From Pseudomonas sp. URIL14HWK12:I12 (GTDB lineage: Bacteria; Pseudomonadota; Gammaproteobacteria; Pseudomonadales; Pseudomonadaceae), in contig NZ_QEQL01000001.1 of assembly GCF_003097135.1 (NCBI RefSeq), forward strand, positions 1-64,000: a DNA stretch of 64,000 nucleotides, in the 5' to 3' direction. Both the position numbers and the translations under genes were made by a program. Positions 23,629 to 36,748 of this stretch are shown here, piece after piece (position 1 is the stretch's first letter; each line of letters starts with the position of its first letter). Below the pieces are notes generated by a model. That model was not told the origin of the DNA. It worked only from the letters and a program-made list of their open reading frames with translations, and did no database searches.

Positions 23629-24303
23629 TCAGACTTCGTCGGGGGTGCGCAAGTTGGTGACCGCGATACGTTGTTCGCGGCGCTGTTCCCGTTGCGAAGG
23701 CATGTCGGCACGGTAGATGCCTTGATCGCCCACTACCCAGGACAACGGGCGGCGCTCCTGGCCAATGGATTCCTGCAGCAACATCAAGCCTTGCAAGAAC
23801 GCCTCAGGGCGAGGAGGGCAACCAGGCACATACACGTCGACGGGTAGGAATTTGTCCACGCCCTGAACGACCGAATAGATGTCGTACATGCCACCGGAGT
23901 TGGCGCACGACCCCATGGAAATGACCCACTTGGGCTCAAGCATCTGCTCATATAGACGCTGGATGATTGGCGCCATCTTGATGAAGCAGGTGCCAGCCAC
24001 GACCATGAAGTCTGCCTGGCGTGGCGATGCCCGGATCACTTCGGCGCCAAAGCGCGCAATGTCGTGAGGCGCGGTGAAGGCCGTGGTCATTTCCACATAG
24101 CAGCACGAGAGGCCAAAGTTGTAGGGCCACAGCGAGTTCTTGCGCCCCCAGTTGACCGCGCCACTGAGCACGTCGGAGAGTTTCCCCATGAAGACGTTCT
24201 TGTGGACTTGGTCTTCCAAGGGGTCGGCTACGGTTTCCCGATCGCCGATGGGGTATTGCTCGTTCGGAGCATCCGGATCGATGCGAGTAAGGTTGTATTG
24301 CAT
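23629..24303 (-). CDS. nuoB: NADH-quinone oxidoreductase subunit B
   Basis: A 224-residue subunit carrying cluster N2, the last Fe-S centre before quinone. The tandem cysteines in [10 protein letters not shown], followed by GSCAN and the CPPRPEA motif, are present. The ATG giving [11 protein letters not shown] fits Pseudomonas relatives; the open frame extends 30 codons into nuoA without need. It is 10 bp after nuoA. Confidence 0.97.
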   Translation of the reverse strand: MQYNLTRIDPDAPNEQYPIGDRETVADPLEDQVHKNVFMGKLSDVLSGAVNWGRKNSLWPYNFGLSCCYVEMTTAFTAPHDIARFGAEVIRASPRQADFMVVAGTCFIKMAPIIQRLYEQMLEPKWVISMGSCANSGGMYDIYSVVQGVDKFLPVDVYVPGCPPRPEAFLQGLMLLQESIGQERRPLSWVVGDQGIYRADMPSQREQRREQRIAVTNLRTPDEV

Positions 24304-24313
24304 TGCCAAAGCC

Positions 24314-24727
24314 TCATTGTTTGAGCTTCGCCTGCCGCTTGCGACGACCTTCGGGTGCCCAATCGAGCGCCCCCACTCGCCAAAGGTAGACAAGACCTGC
24401 CAACAGAATTGCTATGAATATGAAAGCTTCAGCAAAGCCGGCCCACCCGCTCTCACGGACCGAGACGGACCAGGCGAAGAGGAACAGGGCTTCGATGTCA
24501 AAGATCACGAACAGCATCGCGACCAGATAGAATTTTGCGGAGAGGCGCAGGCGGGCGCTGCCTACAGGCAGCATGCCGGATTCGAACGGCTCGTTCTTGG
24601 CACGGCCCCATGCCTTGCTACCCAGAATGCTGGAAAGCAGCAGCATGAATGCACACAGCCCGGCGACACCCAGGAGGAAGATGGCAAAGCCCCAGTTATG
24701 GGCCAGAAATCCTGCTGAAGGGGTCAT
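24314..24727 (-). CDS. nuoA: NADH-quinone oxidoreductase subunit A
   Basis: The 137-residue first subunit of complex I, with three transmembrane helices and the conserved loop [41 protein letters not shown] split across helices 2 and 3. An AAGGA ribosome site lies 8 bp before the ATG. It opens the nuo operon, so the promoter must lie in the region to its right. Confidence 0.97.
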   Translation of the reverse strand: MTPSAGFLAHNWGFAIFLLGVAGLCAFMLLLSSILGSKAWGRAKNEPFESGMLPVGSARLRLSAKFYLVAMLFVIFDIEALFLFAWSVSVRESGWAGFAEAFIFIAILLAGLVYLWRVGALDWAPEGRRKRQAKLKQ

Positions 24728-25131
24728 GCTGAAATCCTTAACAGAGCCGGCTGCATGCCGGGTCGTTCTGTGGTTGTGTCAAAGTAGCGCAGTGACTATA
24801 TGTCGCAGCTCAATGAATCAGCGGAATTCTATGAGTAAAGCCGCTGCAAGTAAATTTGCCCAATCAAATTAATTTACCGCATTGCCTCCATTCCTTTGCG
24901 CTATGAGTGCTCTAGGCCCCGGCTGGCGGGCCTTTGGGCTCATTGGCCAAGAGCAGTGCGCCAATACAGCAATAACCAAATAAGTGAAATTCAAATGATA
25001 ATTGATCGCGTATGGGTATTGTTATTGTTTGCCTCGATATCCTCTTCGTGACTATAGACCGCAGGCGTTTATAAGCGATCCTTCTTTCGTATTTGTTGGG
25101 CTAGATCAAAGTTCCGGTGCCCACTGCTAGT
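24728..25131. other. nuo promoter region (AT-rich intergenic)
   Basis: About 400 bp without a credible gene separate nuoA from the aceA terminator. It is markedly AT-richer than its surroundings, as expected for a strong promoter region. I could not place -10/-35 boxes with confidence. It contains a 7-bp inverted repeat (24850-24877) and a GC-rich hairpin near 24913-24935. Confidence 0.6.
24850..24877. promoter_or_regulatory. inverted repeat upstream of nuoA
   Basis: The arms GTAAATT and AATTTAC are separated by 14 bp, 123 bp upstream of the nuoA start codon. The position and symmetry are compatible with a regulator-binding site, but I do not recognise the motif, and AT-rich chance repeats are common. 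Confidence 0.3.
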
Positions 25132-25169
25132 AAAAAAGCCATGGCGCCGGCAGGGCCGGGCCATGGCTT
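25132..25169 (-). terminator. aceA terminator
   Basis: A long stem (AAGCCATGGC / GCCATGGCTT, extended internally by CCGG pairs) is followed on the minus strand by TTTTTTA. It lies 38 bp after the aceA stop and separates aceA from the nuo promoter region. Confidence 0.93.
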
Positions 25170-25206
25170 CTACTGCTGATTGCTCTGCCGCTATCAGCAC
25201 GGAACG

Positions 25207-26532
25207 TCAGTGAAACTGTTCCTCTTCGGTCGAGCCTTTAAGGGCAGTCACCGAAGAGCTTCCGCCCTGGATCACGGTGGTCATGTCGTCGAAGTAACCA
25301 GTGCCTACCTCTTGCTGGTGGGCCACGAACGTGTAGCCTCGCTGGGCGTCGGCGAACTCTTGTTCCTGCAGCTTCACGTAGGCTGTCATGTCATTGCGTG
25401 CGTAGTCATAGGCCAGGTTGAACATCCCGTGCCACATGTTGTGGATGCCGGCCAGGGTGATGAACTGGTGCTTGTAGCCCATCGCCGAAAGCTCACGCTG
25501 GAATTTGGCGATCGTTGCGTCATCGAGGTTCTTCTTCCAGTTGAAGGACGGCGAGCAGTTGTAGGAAAGGATCTGGTCCGGGTACTCCTTCTTGATCGCC
25601 TCAGCGAAGCGGCGTGCCTCGTCGAGGTCGGGCTTGGCGGTTTCGCACCACACCATATCGGCATAGGGGGCATACGCCAGCCCGCGGGCAATAGCCTGGT
25701 CCAGGCCGGCGCGCACTTTGTAGAAGCCCTCAGGGGTACGTTGGCCAGTGACGAATGGCTGATCGTAAGGGTCGCAGTCGCTGGTCAGCAGGTCTGCCGC
25801 GTTGGCATCGGTGCGGGCGAGGATAATGGTCGGAACACCGGCCACATCGGCGGCCAGACGCGCTGCTACCAGTTTTTGCACGGCCTCCTGGGTCGGCACC
25901 AGAACTTTCCCGCCCATGTGCCCACATTTTTTTACCGAAGCGAGCTGGTCTTCGAAGTGAACGCCGGCGGCGCCGGCTTCGATCATGCCGCGCATCAGTT
26001 CATAGGCGTTGAGCACCCCGCCGAACCCCGCTTCTGCGTCTGCCACGATCGGCGCAAAGTAATCGATGTAGCCGTCATCGCCCGGGTTCTTGCCCGCTTT
26101 CCATTGGATCTGGTCAGCGCGCCGGAATGAGTTGTTGATGCGTTTGACCACGGTGGGGACCGAATCCACGGGATACAGGGATTGATCGGGGTACATGGAT
26201 TCGGCCGAGTTATTGTCGGCCGCCACCTGCCACCCGGATAGGTAGATCGCCTGAATGCCCGCTTTAACCTGTTGCACAGCTTGGCCGCCTGTCAGCGCGC
26301 CCATGCAGTTGACGAAGTCTTTTTCAGGCCGGAACGCCGGATGGGCGCCTTGCGTAACCATCTTCCACAGCTTCTCAGCGCCGAGCCGGGCCAGTGTGTG
26401 TTCGGGCTGAACTGAGCCACGCAGCCGCACTACATCAGCGGCAGAATAGGTACGAGTGATGCCTTTCCAGCGAGGGTTTTGTGCCCAGTCTTGTTCCAGT
26501 GCCGCAATTTGTTGTTCGCGTGTCAGTGCCAT
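25207..26532 (-). CDS. aceA: isocitrate lyase
   Basis: A 441-residue glyoxylate-shunt enzyme that cleaves isocitrate to glyoxylate and succinate. The active-site signature KKCGHMGGK is present, as are the metal/substrate motifs [18 protein letters not shown] and [12 protein letters not shown]. The ATG giving [16 protein letters not shown] has AGAGGG eight bases upstream and gives the usual start; the frame is open for 49 further codons in the leader. An RccR-type palindrome and a promoter-like sequence lie about 350-415 bp upstream. aceA is monocistronic, ended by a strong terminator. Confidence 0.98.
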   Translation of the reverse strand: MALTREQQIAALEQDWAQNPRWKGITRTYSAADVVRLRGSVQPEHTLARLGAEKLWKMVTQGAHPAFRPEKDFVNCMGALTGGQAVQQVKAGIQAIYLSGWQVAADNNSAESMYPDQSLYPVDSVPTVVKRINNSFRRADQIQWKAGKNPGDDGYIDYFAPIVADAEAGFGGVLNAYELMRGMIEAGAAGVHFEDQLASVKKCGHMGGKVLVPTQEAVQKLVAARLAADVAGVPTIILARTDANAADLLTSDCDPYDQPFVTGQRTPEGFYKVRAGLDQAIARGLAYAPYADMVWCETAKPDLDEARRFAEAIKKEYPDQILSYNCSPSFNWKKNLDDATIAKFQRELSAMGYKHQFITLAGIHNMWHGMFNLAYDYARNDMTAYVKLQEQEFADAQRGYTFVAHQQEVGTGYFDDMTTVIQGGSSSVTALKGSTEEEQFH

Positions 26533-26884
26533 GGGTTGAACCCTCTCGCATAGGTCGTGGGTGAAGTCTCCTGGCTCCGCCCCAGGGGAGGTCGAGTCCG
26601 TGTGCGACACGATGGGAACCGGTCGATCTTGACCGAGAGCAAAGAAGCAGTGGTGCCGTGAAGGTGGGTAGGGCATCAATGTAGTGCCCGCCGGTATTCA
26701 CTTCATAATGGCGTAGGCTCCGCGTGGAGAGCCTTTCAATGCTTCCGTCCCTCGGGACAACTTCGTTCCAGTCACCATCCCGTCGGACCGCCTTTTGGGC
26801 CGTGCAGACGCAGCGCACTCATTAGGGTGTCAACCAGTGCGCTGGAGGCCCCTTTCGGGGCCCCTGATCAGCGGGAGCGGGGCC
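26533..26884 (-). promoter_or_regulatory. long structured aceA 5' leader
   Basis: If transcription starts from the promoter at 26885-26914, the aceA mRNA has a leader of about 350 nt. Several hairpins can form: AGCGCACT/AGTGCGCT (26812-26843), GGCCCC/GGGGCC with a 4-nt loop (26847-26862), GTCCC/GGGAC (26747-26758) and AGGCTC/GAGCCT (26715-26734). No T-tract follows any of them. No ORF in the leader is convincing. Part of it may instead be the 3' end of the secretin-like gene's transcript. Confidence 0.45.
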
Positions 26885-26914
26885 ATCATGCCTAGAGAGA
26901 AAGGGCGCCGTCAA
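26885..26914 (-). promoter_or_regulatory. putative aceA promoter
   Basis: On the minus strand TTGACG (26914-26909) is followed after 18 bp by CATGAT (26890-26885), a fair sigma70 match. It lies 5 bp downstream of the RccR-like palindrome. This is pattern matching only. Confidence 0.45.
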
Positions 26915-26919
26915 ACGTT

Positions 26920-26947
26920 TTGTAGTGAAAAAACTAATGCACTACAA
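26920..26947. promoter_or_regulatory. putative RccR operator (28-bp type) for aceA
   Basis: A perfect palindrome TTGTAGTG-N12-CACTACAA spans exactly 28 bp. The KDPG-responsive regulator RccR of pseudomonads is reported to bind TGTAGT/ACTACA half-sites, using a 28-bp site at aceA and a shorter one at aceE. Arm sequence, total length and target gene all agree with this recollection. It sits immediately upstream of a promoter-like sequence. Confidence 0.75.
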
Positions 26948-26999
26948 CGAAAGTCGGAGATGACTAGGTAGTCAGGCTGAGGCCCGTAAGTCGGGGGTT

Positions 27000-27755
27000 C
27001 TAGTCGAGGGCGTCGACCTTCACGCGCAAGGTCATATCGTCTCGCCCGGCCGTGCCATACCGCTGCGCCCAACCGTTCTGGTCAGCCTGGCTGTAACCAT
27101 TACTGCCTGCGACCGTGATCCATTGGCCAAGGGGGCCGCTGATCTGCGTCCCCGTGCTCTGTACATTGATCACATCGGGCCGCTCCTGGCTGAGGCTGTC
27201 GTTGTTCGTATTCAGGCTCAAGTGCACGATGTTGCCCGTTACGCTGGCGGTTACATAAAAGCCGCGCGTTACATTGCGATATTGGGTGTCGGTTTCGACG
27301 CGCCCGTAGTTGTCGGTCCGCATATTGGTGAGCGGGACGCTCTGGCCCATTTGAATCAGTGCTGGCACGCCCTCGCTGGCTTGAACCTGCTGCACGCCGC
27401 CGCTGCGGTTGGCCGTGCCGTACCGAATCACTCGGCCCTGGCTTCCGTTATTGAGCGTATAGCCGCTGGCGTCTTGATGGTTGCTGTCAGTGGTGTCGAC
27501 GCTGATCAACAAGCGTCTTGCCGGCCGGTCTATGCGCTCCAACAGGGCAGTAAGCGCTTCGATTCGATCGGGCTCGGCATTGACGATCAACTGGTTTCCA
27601 TACGCTTGAACGTTGCCTTCGCGGCCCAGAAACTGCTGGGCAACGGGCAGCACGTCAGCACTGGTTCGGTAGTGCAGTTCCAGCACTTGGGTGGCAGCTT
27701 GCACTTGGCAGGCTGCGGCCAGGCTCAAAGCGGCGAGGAGGGGGCGTAGCGGCAT
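27000..27755 (-). CDS. secretin N-domain-containing periplasmic protein
   Basis: A 251-residue protein with a signal peptide (about 1-20, AALSLAAACQVQA). An N-domain like those of secretins/NolW covers about residues 22-95 (VLELHYRTSADVLPVAQQFLG, then NQLIVNAEPDRIEALTALLERID). The remaining part (about 110-250) is rich in Asn, Gly and beta strands and lacks the complete secretin pore domain. No type II, type III or pilus genes lie nearby, so this is an orphan of unknown function. It is followed by about 470 bp without genes before aceA. Confidence 0.75.
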   Translation of the reverse strand: MPLRPLLAALSLAAACQVQAATQVLELHYRTSADVLPVAQQFLGREGNVQAYGNQLIVNAEPDRIEALTALLERIDRPARRLLISVDTTDSNHQDASGYTLNNGSQGRVIRYGTANRSGGVQQVQASEGVPALIQMGQSVPLTNMRTDNYGRVETDTQYRNVTRGFYVTASVTGNIVHLSLNTNNDSLSQERPDVINVQSTGTQISGPLGQWITVAGSNGYSQADQNGWAQRYGTAGRDDMTLRVKVDALD

Positions 27756-27811
27756 GGCTGTGGTACTCCGCGGAAGGGCTCCGCGAAGTATGGCTCAGCC
27801 ATGCGCTGCGG

Positions 27812-28234
27812 TCAGCTGCGCAAAATCATCTCGACGTGAGCGATCCCGGCTTCGACGAACTCATCACTGATGACCTCGAAGCCATGCCGCTGGTAGAACG
27901 CACTGGCCTGTACCTGTGCTGTGAGCGTTGGCTGCTCGATGCCGCGCCGGCGCGCTTCGGCGACCAGCGCGGCGAGCAGGGCCTCGCCGCCCTTGAGCCC
28001 ACGCCAATCCTTGAGCACCGACACCCTGCCAATTTCACCTTGGGCGGTCAGGCGTGCAGTGCCCACTGCGAAATCGCCTTCGCAAGCCAGCACGTGAACG
28101 GCATCGTCGTCTTCGCCGTCCCATTCCTGCTCGGCCGGCACGGCCTGCTCGGTAACGAACACCGCTTCACGAATACGGCGGATGTCACTGTAGTCGCGGT
28201 GCCAATCGGCAACCCGCACGCTGATCTTATTCAT
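27812..28234 (-). CDS. GNAT-family N-acetyltransferase
   Basis: A 140-residue acetyltransferase of the GCN5 fold, resembling the ElaA/YjcF-type group. The region EIGRVSVLKDWRGLKGGEALLAALV contains the strand beta4 and the acetyl-CoA pyrophosphate loop, and QVQASAFYQRHGFEVISDEFVEAGI is the C-terminal signature. The ATG (MNKISVRV) overlaps the end of the upstream RoxA gene by 8 bp, so the two are co-transcribed. The acceptor substrate is unknown. Confidence 0.88.
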   Translation of the reverse strand: MNKISVRVADWHRDYSDIRRIREAVFVTEQAVPAEQEWDGEDDDAVHVLACEGDFAVGTARLTAQGEIGRVSVLKDWRGLKGGEALLAALVAEARRRGIEQPTLTAQVQASAFYQRHGFEVISDEFVEAGIAHVEMILRS

Positions 28235-29396
28235 CGATGGCAAATCCCAGGCTTCCCTGCTCGATCAGCTGAGTGATGAGCACTACCGCTTCGTCATTGG
28301 CCAGCCAGCCCTGAAGGTTGTCTTGGTGCAAGGCATCAGCGCTGCATAGCAACTTGAGCAACTCGCGCAGCTCAGGCGCTAGCAGACGGCTCTGGCCACT
28401 GGCGAAAAGGGTCACGTACCCGTCCATTTCAGCCCAGGCCAGGCGCGCGCTGGGGTTACGGATCAGAATCGCCCCTTCGGCCAAGGCATCAAGCAGTTCC
28501 TGCGGCGGCAGCGCCTCGCCAGTGACAAGCTCAGGGTAACGGGGCTCGGTCATGAATTGCCCGAACCAGGTCAGTAACAGATGATCATCGTTCATGTGCT
28601 GGGCGATGAGCGCCTTCAGGCGCACCAGCGCATCCTGTTGGATCATGCCCGGGTCGACTGCGGGCAACGCATCGGCATCGCTGTACCGCTCCTCGTCAGG
28701 GATGAACTGGCCAAGAAAGTCGGTGAAGTGAGTCAGCACTTCACTGGCGCTAGGCGCTCGGAACCCCACGCTGTAGGTCATGCACTCATCAACGGCAATG
28801 CCGTAGTGGGCCAGGCGCGGTGGCAGGTAAAGCATATCGCCCGGTTCAAGAGTGAATTCATCGGACTGTTCGAAACCGTCAAGAATCCGCAGGTCGGTGT
28901 GGGGCAGTAGGGGGCTCTGGTGATCGCACATCTGCCCCAGCTTCCAGGTACGGCGGCCATGGCCCTGCAGCAGGAAGACGTCGTAGTTGTCGAAGTGCGG
29001 CCCAACGCCCCCGCCGGGAGCAGCGTAGCTCACCATGACGTCGTCGATGCGCCAGGTGGGCAGGAAGCGGAACGGCTCGAGCAGGCTGTTCACTTCCGGT
29101 ACGAATTGATCGACAGCTTGAACCAGCAGGGTCCAGTCACGCGCGGGCAGGCTGGCGAAGGTGTCCTCGTTGAACGGGCCTCGGCGCAGCTCCCAGGGTT
29201 GGTCGCCTTGCTCAAGTACGATACGTGACTCGACCTCGTCCTCCAGCGCCAGGCCCGCGAGCTCATCGGGTTCTAGTGGGTTCTGGAAATCGGGGAAGGC
29301 CTGGCGGATAAGCAAAGGCTTCTTCTGCCAGTAGTCGCGCAGAAATTGCTGCGCGGTCAGGCCGCCGAGAACTTCAAGTGGAGTGTCATGAGTCAT
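28227..29396 (-). CDS. roxA: ribosomal protein uL16 arginine 3-hydroxylase (RoxA/YcfD)
   Basis: A 389-residue JmjC-type 2-oxoglutarate/Fe(II) oxygenase. The E. coli homologue YcfD hydroxylates an arginine of ribosomal protein L16. Metal ligands His134, Asp136 (GPHFDNYDVFL) and His197 (LAHYG) are visible in the cupin core. The C-terminal winged-helix region is also present. The ATG giving MTHDTPLEVL was preferred to an in-frame TTG two codons earlier; neither has a strong ribosome site. It is followed by the overlapping GNAT gene. Confidence 0.93.
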   Translation of the reverse strand: MTHDTPLEVLGGLTAQQFLRDYWQKKPLLIRQAFPDFQNPLEPDELAGLALEDEVESRIVLEQGDQPWELRRGPFNEDTFASLPARDWTLLVQAVDQFVPEVNSLLEPFRFLPTWRIDDVMVSYAAPGGGVGPHFDNYDVFLLQGHGRRTWKLGQMCDHQSPLLPHTDLRILDGFEQSDEFTLEPGDMLYLPPRLAHYGIAVDECMTYSVGFRAPSASEVLTHFTDFLGQFIPDEERYSDADALPAVDPGMIQQDALVRLKALIAQHMNDDHLLLTWFGQFMTEPRYPELVTGEALPPQELLDALAEGAILIRNPSARLAWAEMDGYVTLFASGQSRLLAPELRELLKLLCSADALHQDNLQGWLANDEAVVLITQLIEQGSLGFAIDE

Positions 29397-29435
29397 ATTC
29401 AAGCCATTGAAAAATAGTATTTATTTAGCGCAATG

Positions 29436-29462
29436 AAAAACGCCCGGCCTAGGCCGGGCGTT
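29436..29462 (-). terminator. purB terminator
   Basis: A perfect palindromic stem (CGCCCGGCCT/AGGCCGGGCG) is followed on the minus strand by TTTTTCATT. It lies 15 bp after the purB stop codon. Confidence 0.92.
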
Positions 29463-29477
29463 GGCGGCAGGCCGGCG

Positions 29478-31566
<2,089 letters not shown>

Positions 31567-31570
<4 letters not shown>

Positions 31571-32682
31571 GACTGAGCCTCGGTCGACTCGATGACGCCG
31601 CCGCCAAGGCAGACCTCCCCATCGTAGAACACCACGGATTGCCCAGGCGTCACTGCACGTTGGGGCTCGTCGAAGACGACGCGATAGCCCTCGGCGTGCT
31701 GTTCCACCGTACAGGGTTGGTCGCCTTGGCGATAGCGGACCTTGGCTGCGAGCCGGCGCGGCTCAGACAAATCGACCGGGTTGACCCACCAGATCGTCGA
31801 GGCATGCAGCGCATGGGAGAACAGCAGCGGGTGCTCGTTGCCCTGGCCGACCACCAGCACGTTGCGCGCAACGTCCTTGGCCACCACGTACCACGGCTCA
31901 TCACCTGCGTCTTTCATGCCGCCGATGCCCAGGCCCTGACGCTGGCCGAGGGTGTGGTACATCAGGCCATGGTGCTGGCCGATCACCTGCCCATCGGGGG
32001 TGTGGATCTCGCCAGGCTGGGCAGGCAGGTACTGCTTGAGGAAGTCGCTGAAGCGCCTTTCACCGATGAAGCAGATACCGGTGGAGTCCTTTTTCTTCGC
32101 CGTAGCCAGGCCGTGACGCTCGGCGATCGCACGCACCTCCGGTTTTTCCAGTTCGCCGACCGGGAAAAGCGTGCGGGCGATCTGGGCGCCGCCCACGGCG
32201 TGCAGGAAATAGCTCTGGTCCTTGTTTGGGTCCAGGCCCTTGAGCAATTCGGTAACACCCCCTTGATCACGTCGGCGCACGTAGTGGCCGGTAGCGATCA
32301 GGTCAGCGCCCAGGCTCAGCGCATAGTCGAGGAAAGCCTTGAACTTGATCTCCCGGTTGCAGAGGATGTCCGGGTTGGGTGTGCGACCGGCCCGGTATTC
32401 CTCAAGGAAATGCTCGAATACGTTGTCCCAGTACTCGGCAGCGAAATTGGCGGTATGCAGGTGGATACCGATGCGGTCGCACACCGCCTGCGCATCGGCA
32501 AGGTCCTCGCGCGCGGTGCAGTATTCGGTGCCGTCGTCCTCTTCCCAGTTCTTCATGAACAGCCCCTCGACCTGGTAGCCCTGTTCCATCAGCAGCAAGG
32601 CGGAAACGGAGGAGTCGACGCCGCCGGACATGCCGACGATCACGCGCGTGTGTTTCGGGTCGGGAAGGGAGGAAGCGGACAT
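31567..32682 (-). CDS. mnmA: tRNA-specific 2-thiouridylase MnmA
   Basis: A 371-residue ATP-pyrophosphatase that introduces sulfur at U34 of tRNA(Lys), tRNA(Glu) and tRNA(Gln). It has the PP-loop [15 protein letters not shown], the catalytic Cys in [12 protein letters not shown] and the second Cys in [10 protein letters not shown]. The characteristic tRNA-binding loops KKKDSTG and [10 protein letters not shown] are present. The gene is coupled to hflD, and the Nudix gene upstream lies 70 bp away. Confidence 0.98.
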
Positions 32683-32752
32683 AGACTGGGCAAAAGGCTC
32701 TGGGATGGAAGGACGCGGATTCTAGCAGGTCGGCGGCGCCATGGAAAAACGC

Positions 32753-33193
32753 TTAGTCACGCACCACTTCCAGTGCATAGTGGCCTCCTTGAAGGTAGTC
32801 ATCGATGCAACGCAGCACCAGCTCGCTGCGCCAGCGGCCAGGCTCTGCAGCAAGCTGATCGCGCGTCATCCAATGGGTACGCAGGATGTCGGCATCCAGC
32901 GGGCGCTCCGGGTGGTGGCGCAGCGGCCGGGCACTGAAGCAAACCCGTTGATAGGTCACGCCGTTGCTTGGGGCGGTATAAAGGTAAATCCCTGTAACGC
33001 CCGTCAGCTCGATCTCCCAGCCGGTTTCTTCCAGGGTTTCCCGCAATGCGGCCTGGCGCAGCGTTTCATTGGCTTCCAAGTGCCCTGCGGGTTGATTCAG
33101 CACGTCTCGGCCGGCCTTGTGCTCTTCGACAAACAGAAAACGCTCGCCGTCTTGGACCAGTGTTGCGACGGTGACATGGGGTTGCCAGCGCAT
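32753..33193 (-). CDS. Nudix hydrolase, NudJ-like
   Basis: A 146-residue phosphohydrolase. The Nudix box is present as GHLEANETLRQAALRETLEETG (G-x5-E-x7-REUxEE-x-G pattern). The sequence and context (beside mnmA) resemble NudJ, a nonspecific (d)NTP/thiamine pyrophosphate phosphatase. A GGAGG ribosome site lies 8 bp before the ATG. Its substrate here is inferred only from similarity. Confidence 0.9.
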   Translation of the reverse strand: MRWQPHVTVATLVQDGERFLFVEEHKAGRDVLNQPAGHLEANETLRQAALRETLEETGWEIELTGVTGIYLYTAPSNGVTYQRVCFSARPLRHHPERPLDADILRTHWMTRDQLAAEPGRWRSELVLRCIDDYLQGGHYALEVVRD

Positions 33194-33210
33194 GTAATAC
33201 CTCCAGAAAA

Positions 33211-33241
33211 AGAAAACCCCGGTGCGTGGCCGGGGTTTTCT
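33211..33241 (-). terminator. idh terminator
   Basis: A 12-bp stem (AGAAAACCCCGG / CCGGGGTTTTCT) with a 7-nt loop lies 14 bp after the idh stop and is followed by a T-rich stretch on the minus strand. Confidence 0.92.
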
Positions 33242-33254
33242 GTTCAGCGTGTGA

Positions 33255-35881
<2,627 letters not shown>

Positions 35882-36133
35882 TCAGGCGGTGGCCTGCTCC
35901 TGTACATCCGCCGGAGTGCTCACTGCCTCGAGCTGCGCCTGGATATTCACTGCGTGAAGTCCTTTGGGCCCTTGGACCGTGTCGAACTGCACCGGCTGGC
36001 CAGCCTTCAGGGTTTTGTACCCTTCCATCTGAATGGCCGAGTAATGGGCGAACAGATCTTCTGTTTTACCGTCTTCATTAACGAAGCCGTAGCCCTTGGC
36101 ATTGTTGAACCACTTGACTTTGCCCTTTCGCAT
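35882..36133 (-). CDS. cspD: cold-shock domain protein CspD
   Basis: An 83-residue single cold-shock domain protein with RNP1 (KGYGFV) and RNP2 (DLFAHYS) motifs and the CspD-typical IQMEGYKTLKAGQPVQF. In E. coli CspD inhibits replication and is stationary-phase induced; the gene sits beside clpS-clpA there too. The acidic, Gln/Ala-rich tail (residues about 68-83) is longer than the cold-shock domain needs. The ATG at 36133 has AGAGG nine bases upstream; an ATG two codons earlier is too close to it. Confidence 0.93.
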   Translation of the reverse strand: MRKGKVKWFNNAKGYGFVNEDGKTEDLFAHYSAIQMEGYKTLKAGQPVQFDTVQGPKGLHAVNIQAQLEAVSTPADVQEQATA

Positions 36134-36153
36134 GCCCATATCCCTCTGCAAGC

Positions 36154-36169
36154 ACCCCATCGATGGGGT
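36154..36169. promoter_or_regulatory. 16-bp perfect palindrome in the cspD leader
   Basis: ACCCCATCGATGGGGT is perfectly self-complementary and lies 20 bp upstream of the cspD start codon, just before its ribosome site. It may be a DNA operator or an RNA element affecting translation. No known motif is recognised. Confidence 0.4.
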
Positions 36170-36355
36170 ATCATCCAACGGTCTCTGGCGCCAAAAAAAT
36201 TTTGTTTGACGCCATGGACCTTTATTCCCCAATGTGGGTTCTACTGTTTGTAACACCGTTTTGCCGATAGTCAAGGTCAGGCGGCGGCCGAATTTGAACC
36301 TTAAAACACTCGTCTACCCACTACCTGAATTCGCTGAACGATGAATCGTCCTTTC

Positions 36356-36718
36356 ATGCATGCAACCAACACGACTCGACTAGCCTCCAATCAGGACGAC
36401 CCGTTGTCCGACGAGGAGGGCGGCGCCGGCGTCGCGGTCGAGGAGTCCAAGCCATTGCTGCAGGCCCCGCCGATGTACAAGGTGGTGCTGTTCAATGATG
36501 ACTACACGCCGATGGATTTTGTCGTGGAGATCCTGGAAACGTTCTTCAACCTTCACCGCGAGCTCGCTACCAAGGTAATGCTGACCGTGCATACCGAGGG
36601 GCGCGCAGTATGTGGGGTGTACACCCGGGATATCGCCGAAACCAAAGCCATGCAGGTCAATCAATACGCCAGGGAAAGCCAGCATCCGCTACTCTGTGAA
36701 ATCGAGAAGGACGGTTAA
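36356..36718 (+). CDS. clpS: ATP-dependent Clp protease adaptor ClpS
   Basis: A 120-residue N-degron adaptor that hands proteins with N-terminal Leu, Phe, Trp or Tyr to ClpAP. The core [22 protein letters not shown] holds the N-end-rule pocket (Asn-Asp) and [19 protein letters not shown] completes the fold. The N-terminal 30 residues are flexible and acidic, which is typical. I used the ATG giving MHATNTTRL, as in related pseudomonads; an in-frame ATG at 36341 is also possible because neither has a strong ribosome site. Confidence 0.95.
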   Translation: MHATNTTRLASNQDDPLSDEEGGAGVAVEESKPLLQAPPMYKVVLFNDDYTPMDFVVEILETFFNLHRELATKVMLTVHTEGRAVCGVYTRDIAETKAMQVNQYARESQHPLLCEIEKDG

Positions 36719-36748
36719 ACGCCGACCAGTTGGGTATGAGGTGAAGCC

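Noticed and set aside
25083..25112. ANR/DNR-like half site (TTTGATCTAG) upstream of nuo
   Set aside because: Only one half matches TTGAT-N4-ATCAA, so it is too weak to call.
26435..26818. 127-codon minus-strand frame in the aceA leader
   Set aside because: Overlaps the aceA start in another frame, Arg/Thr-rich, without ribosome site; the region is better explained as a leader RNA.
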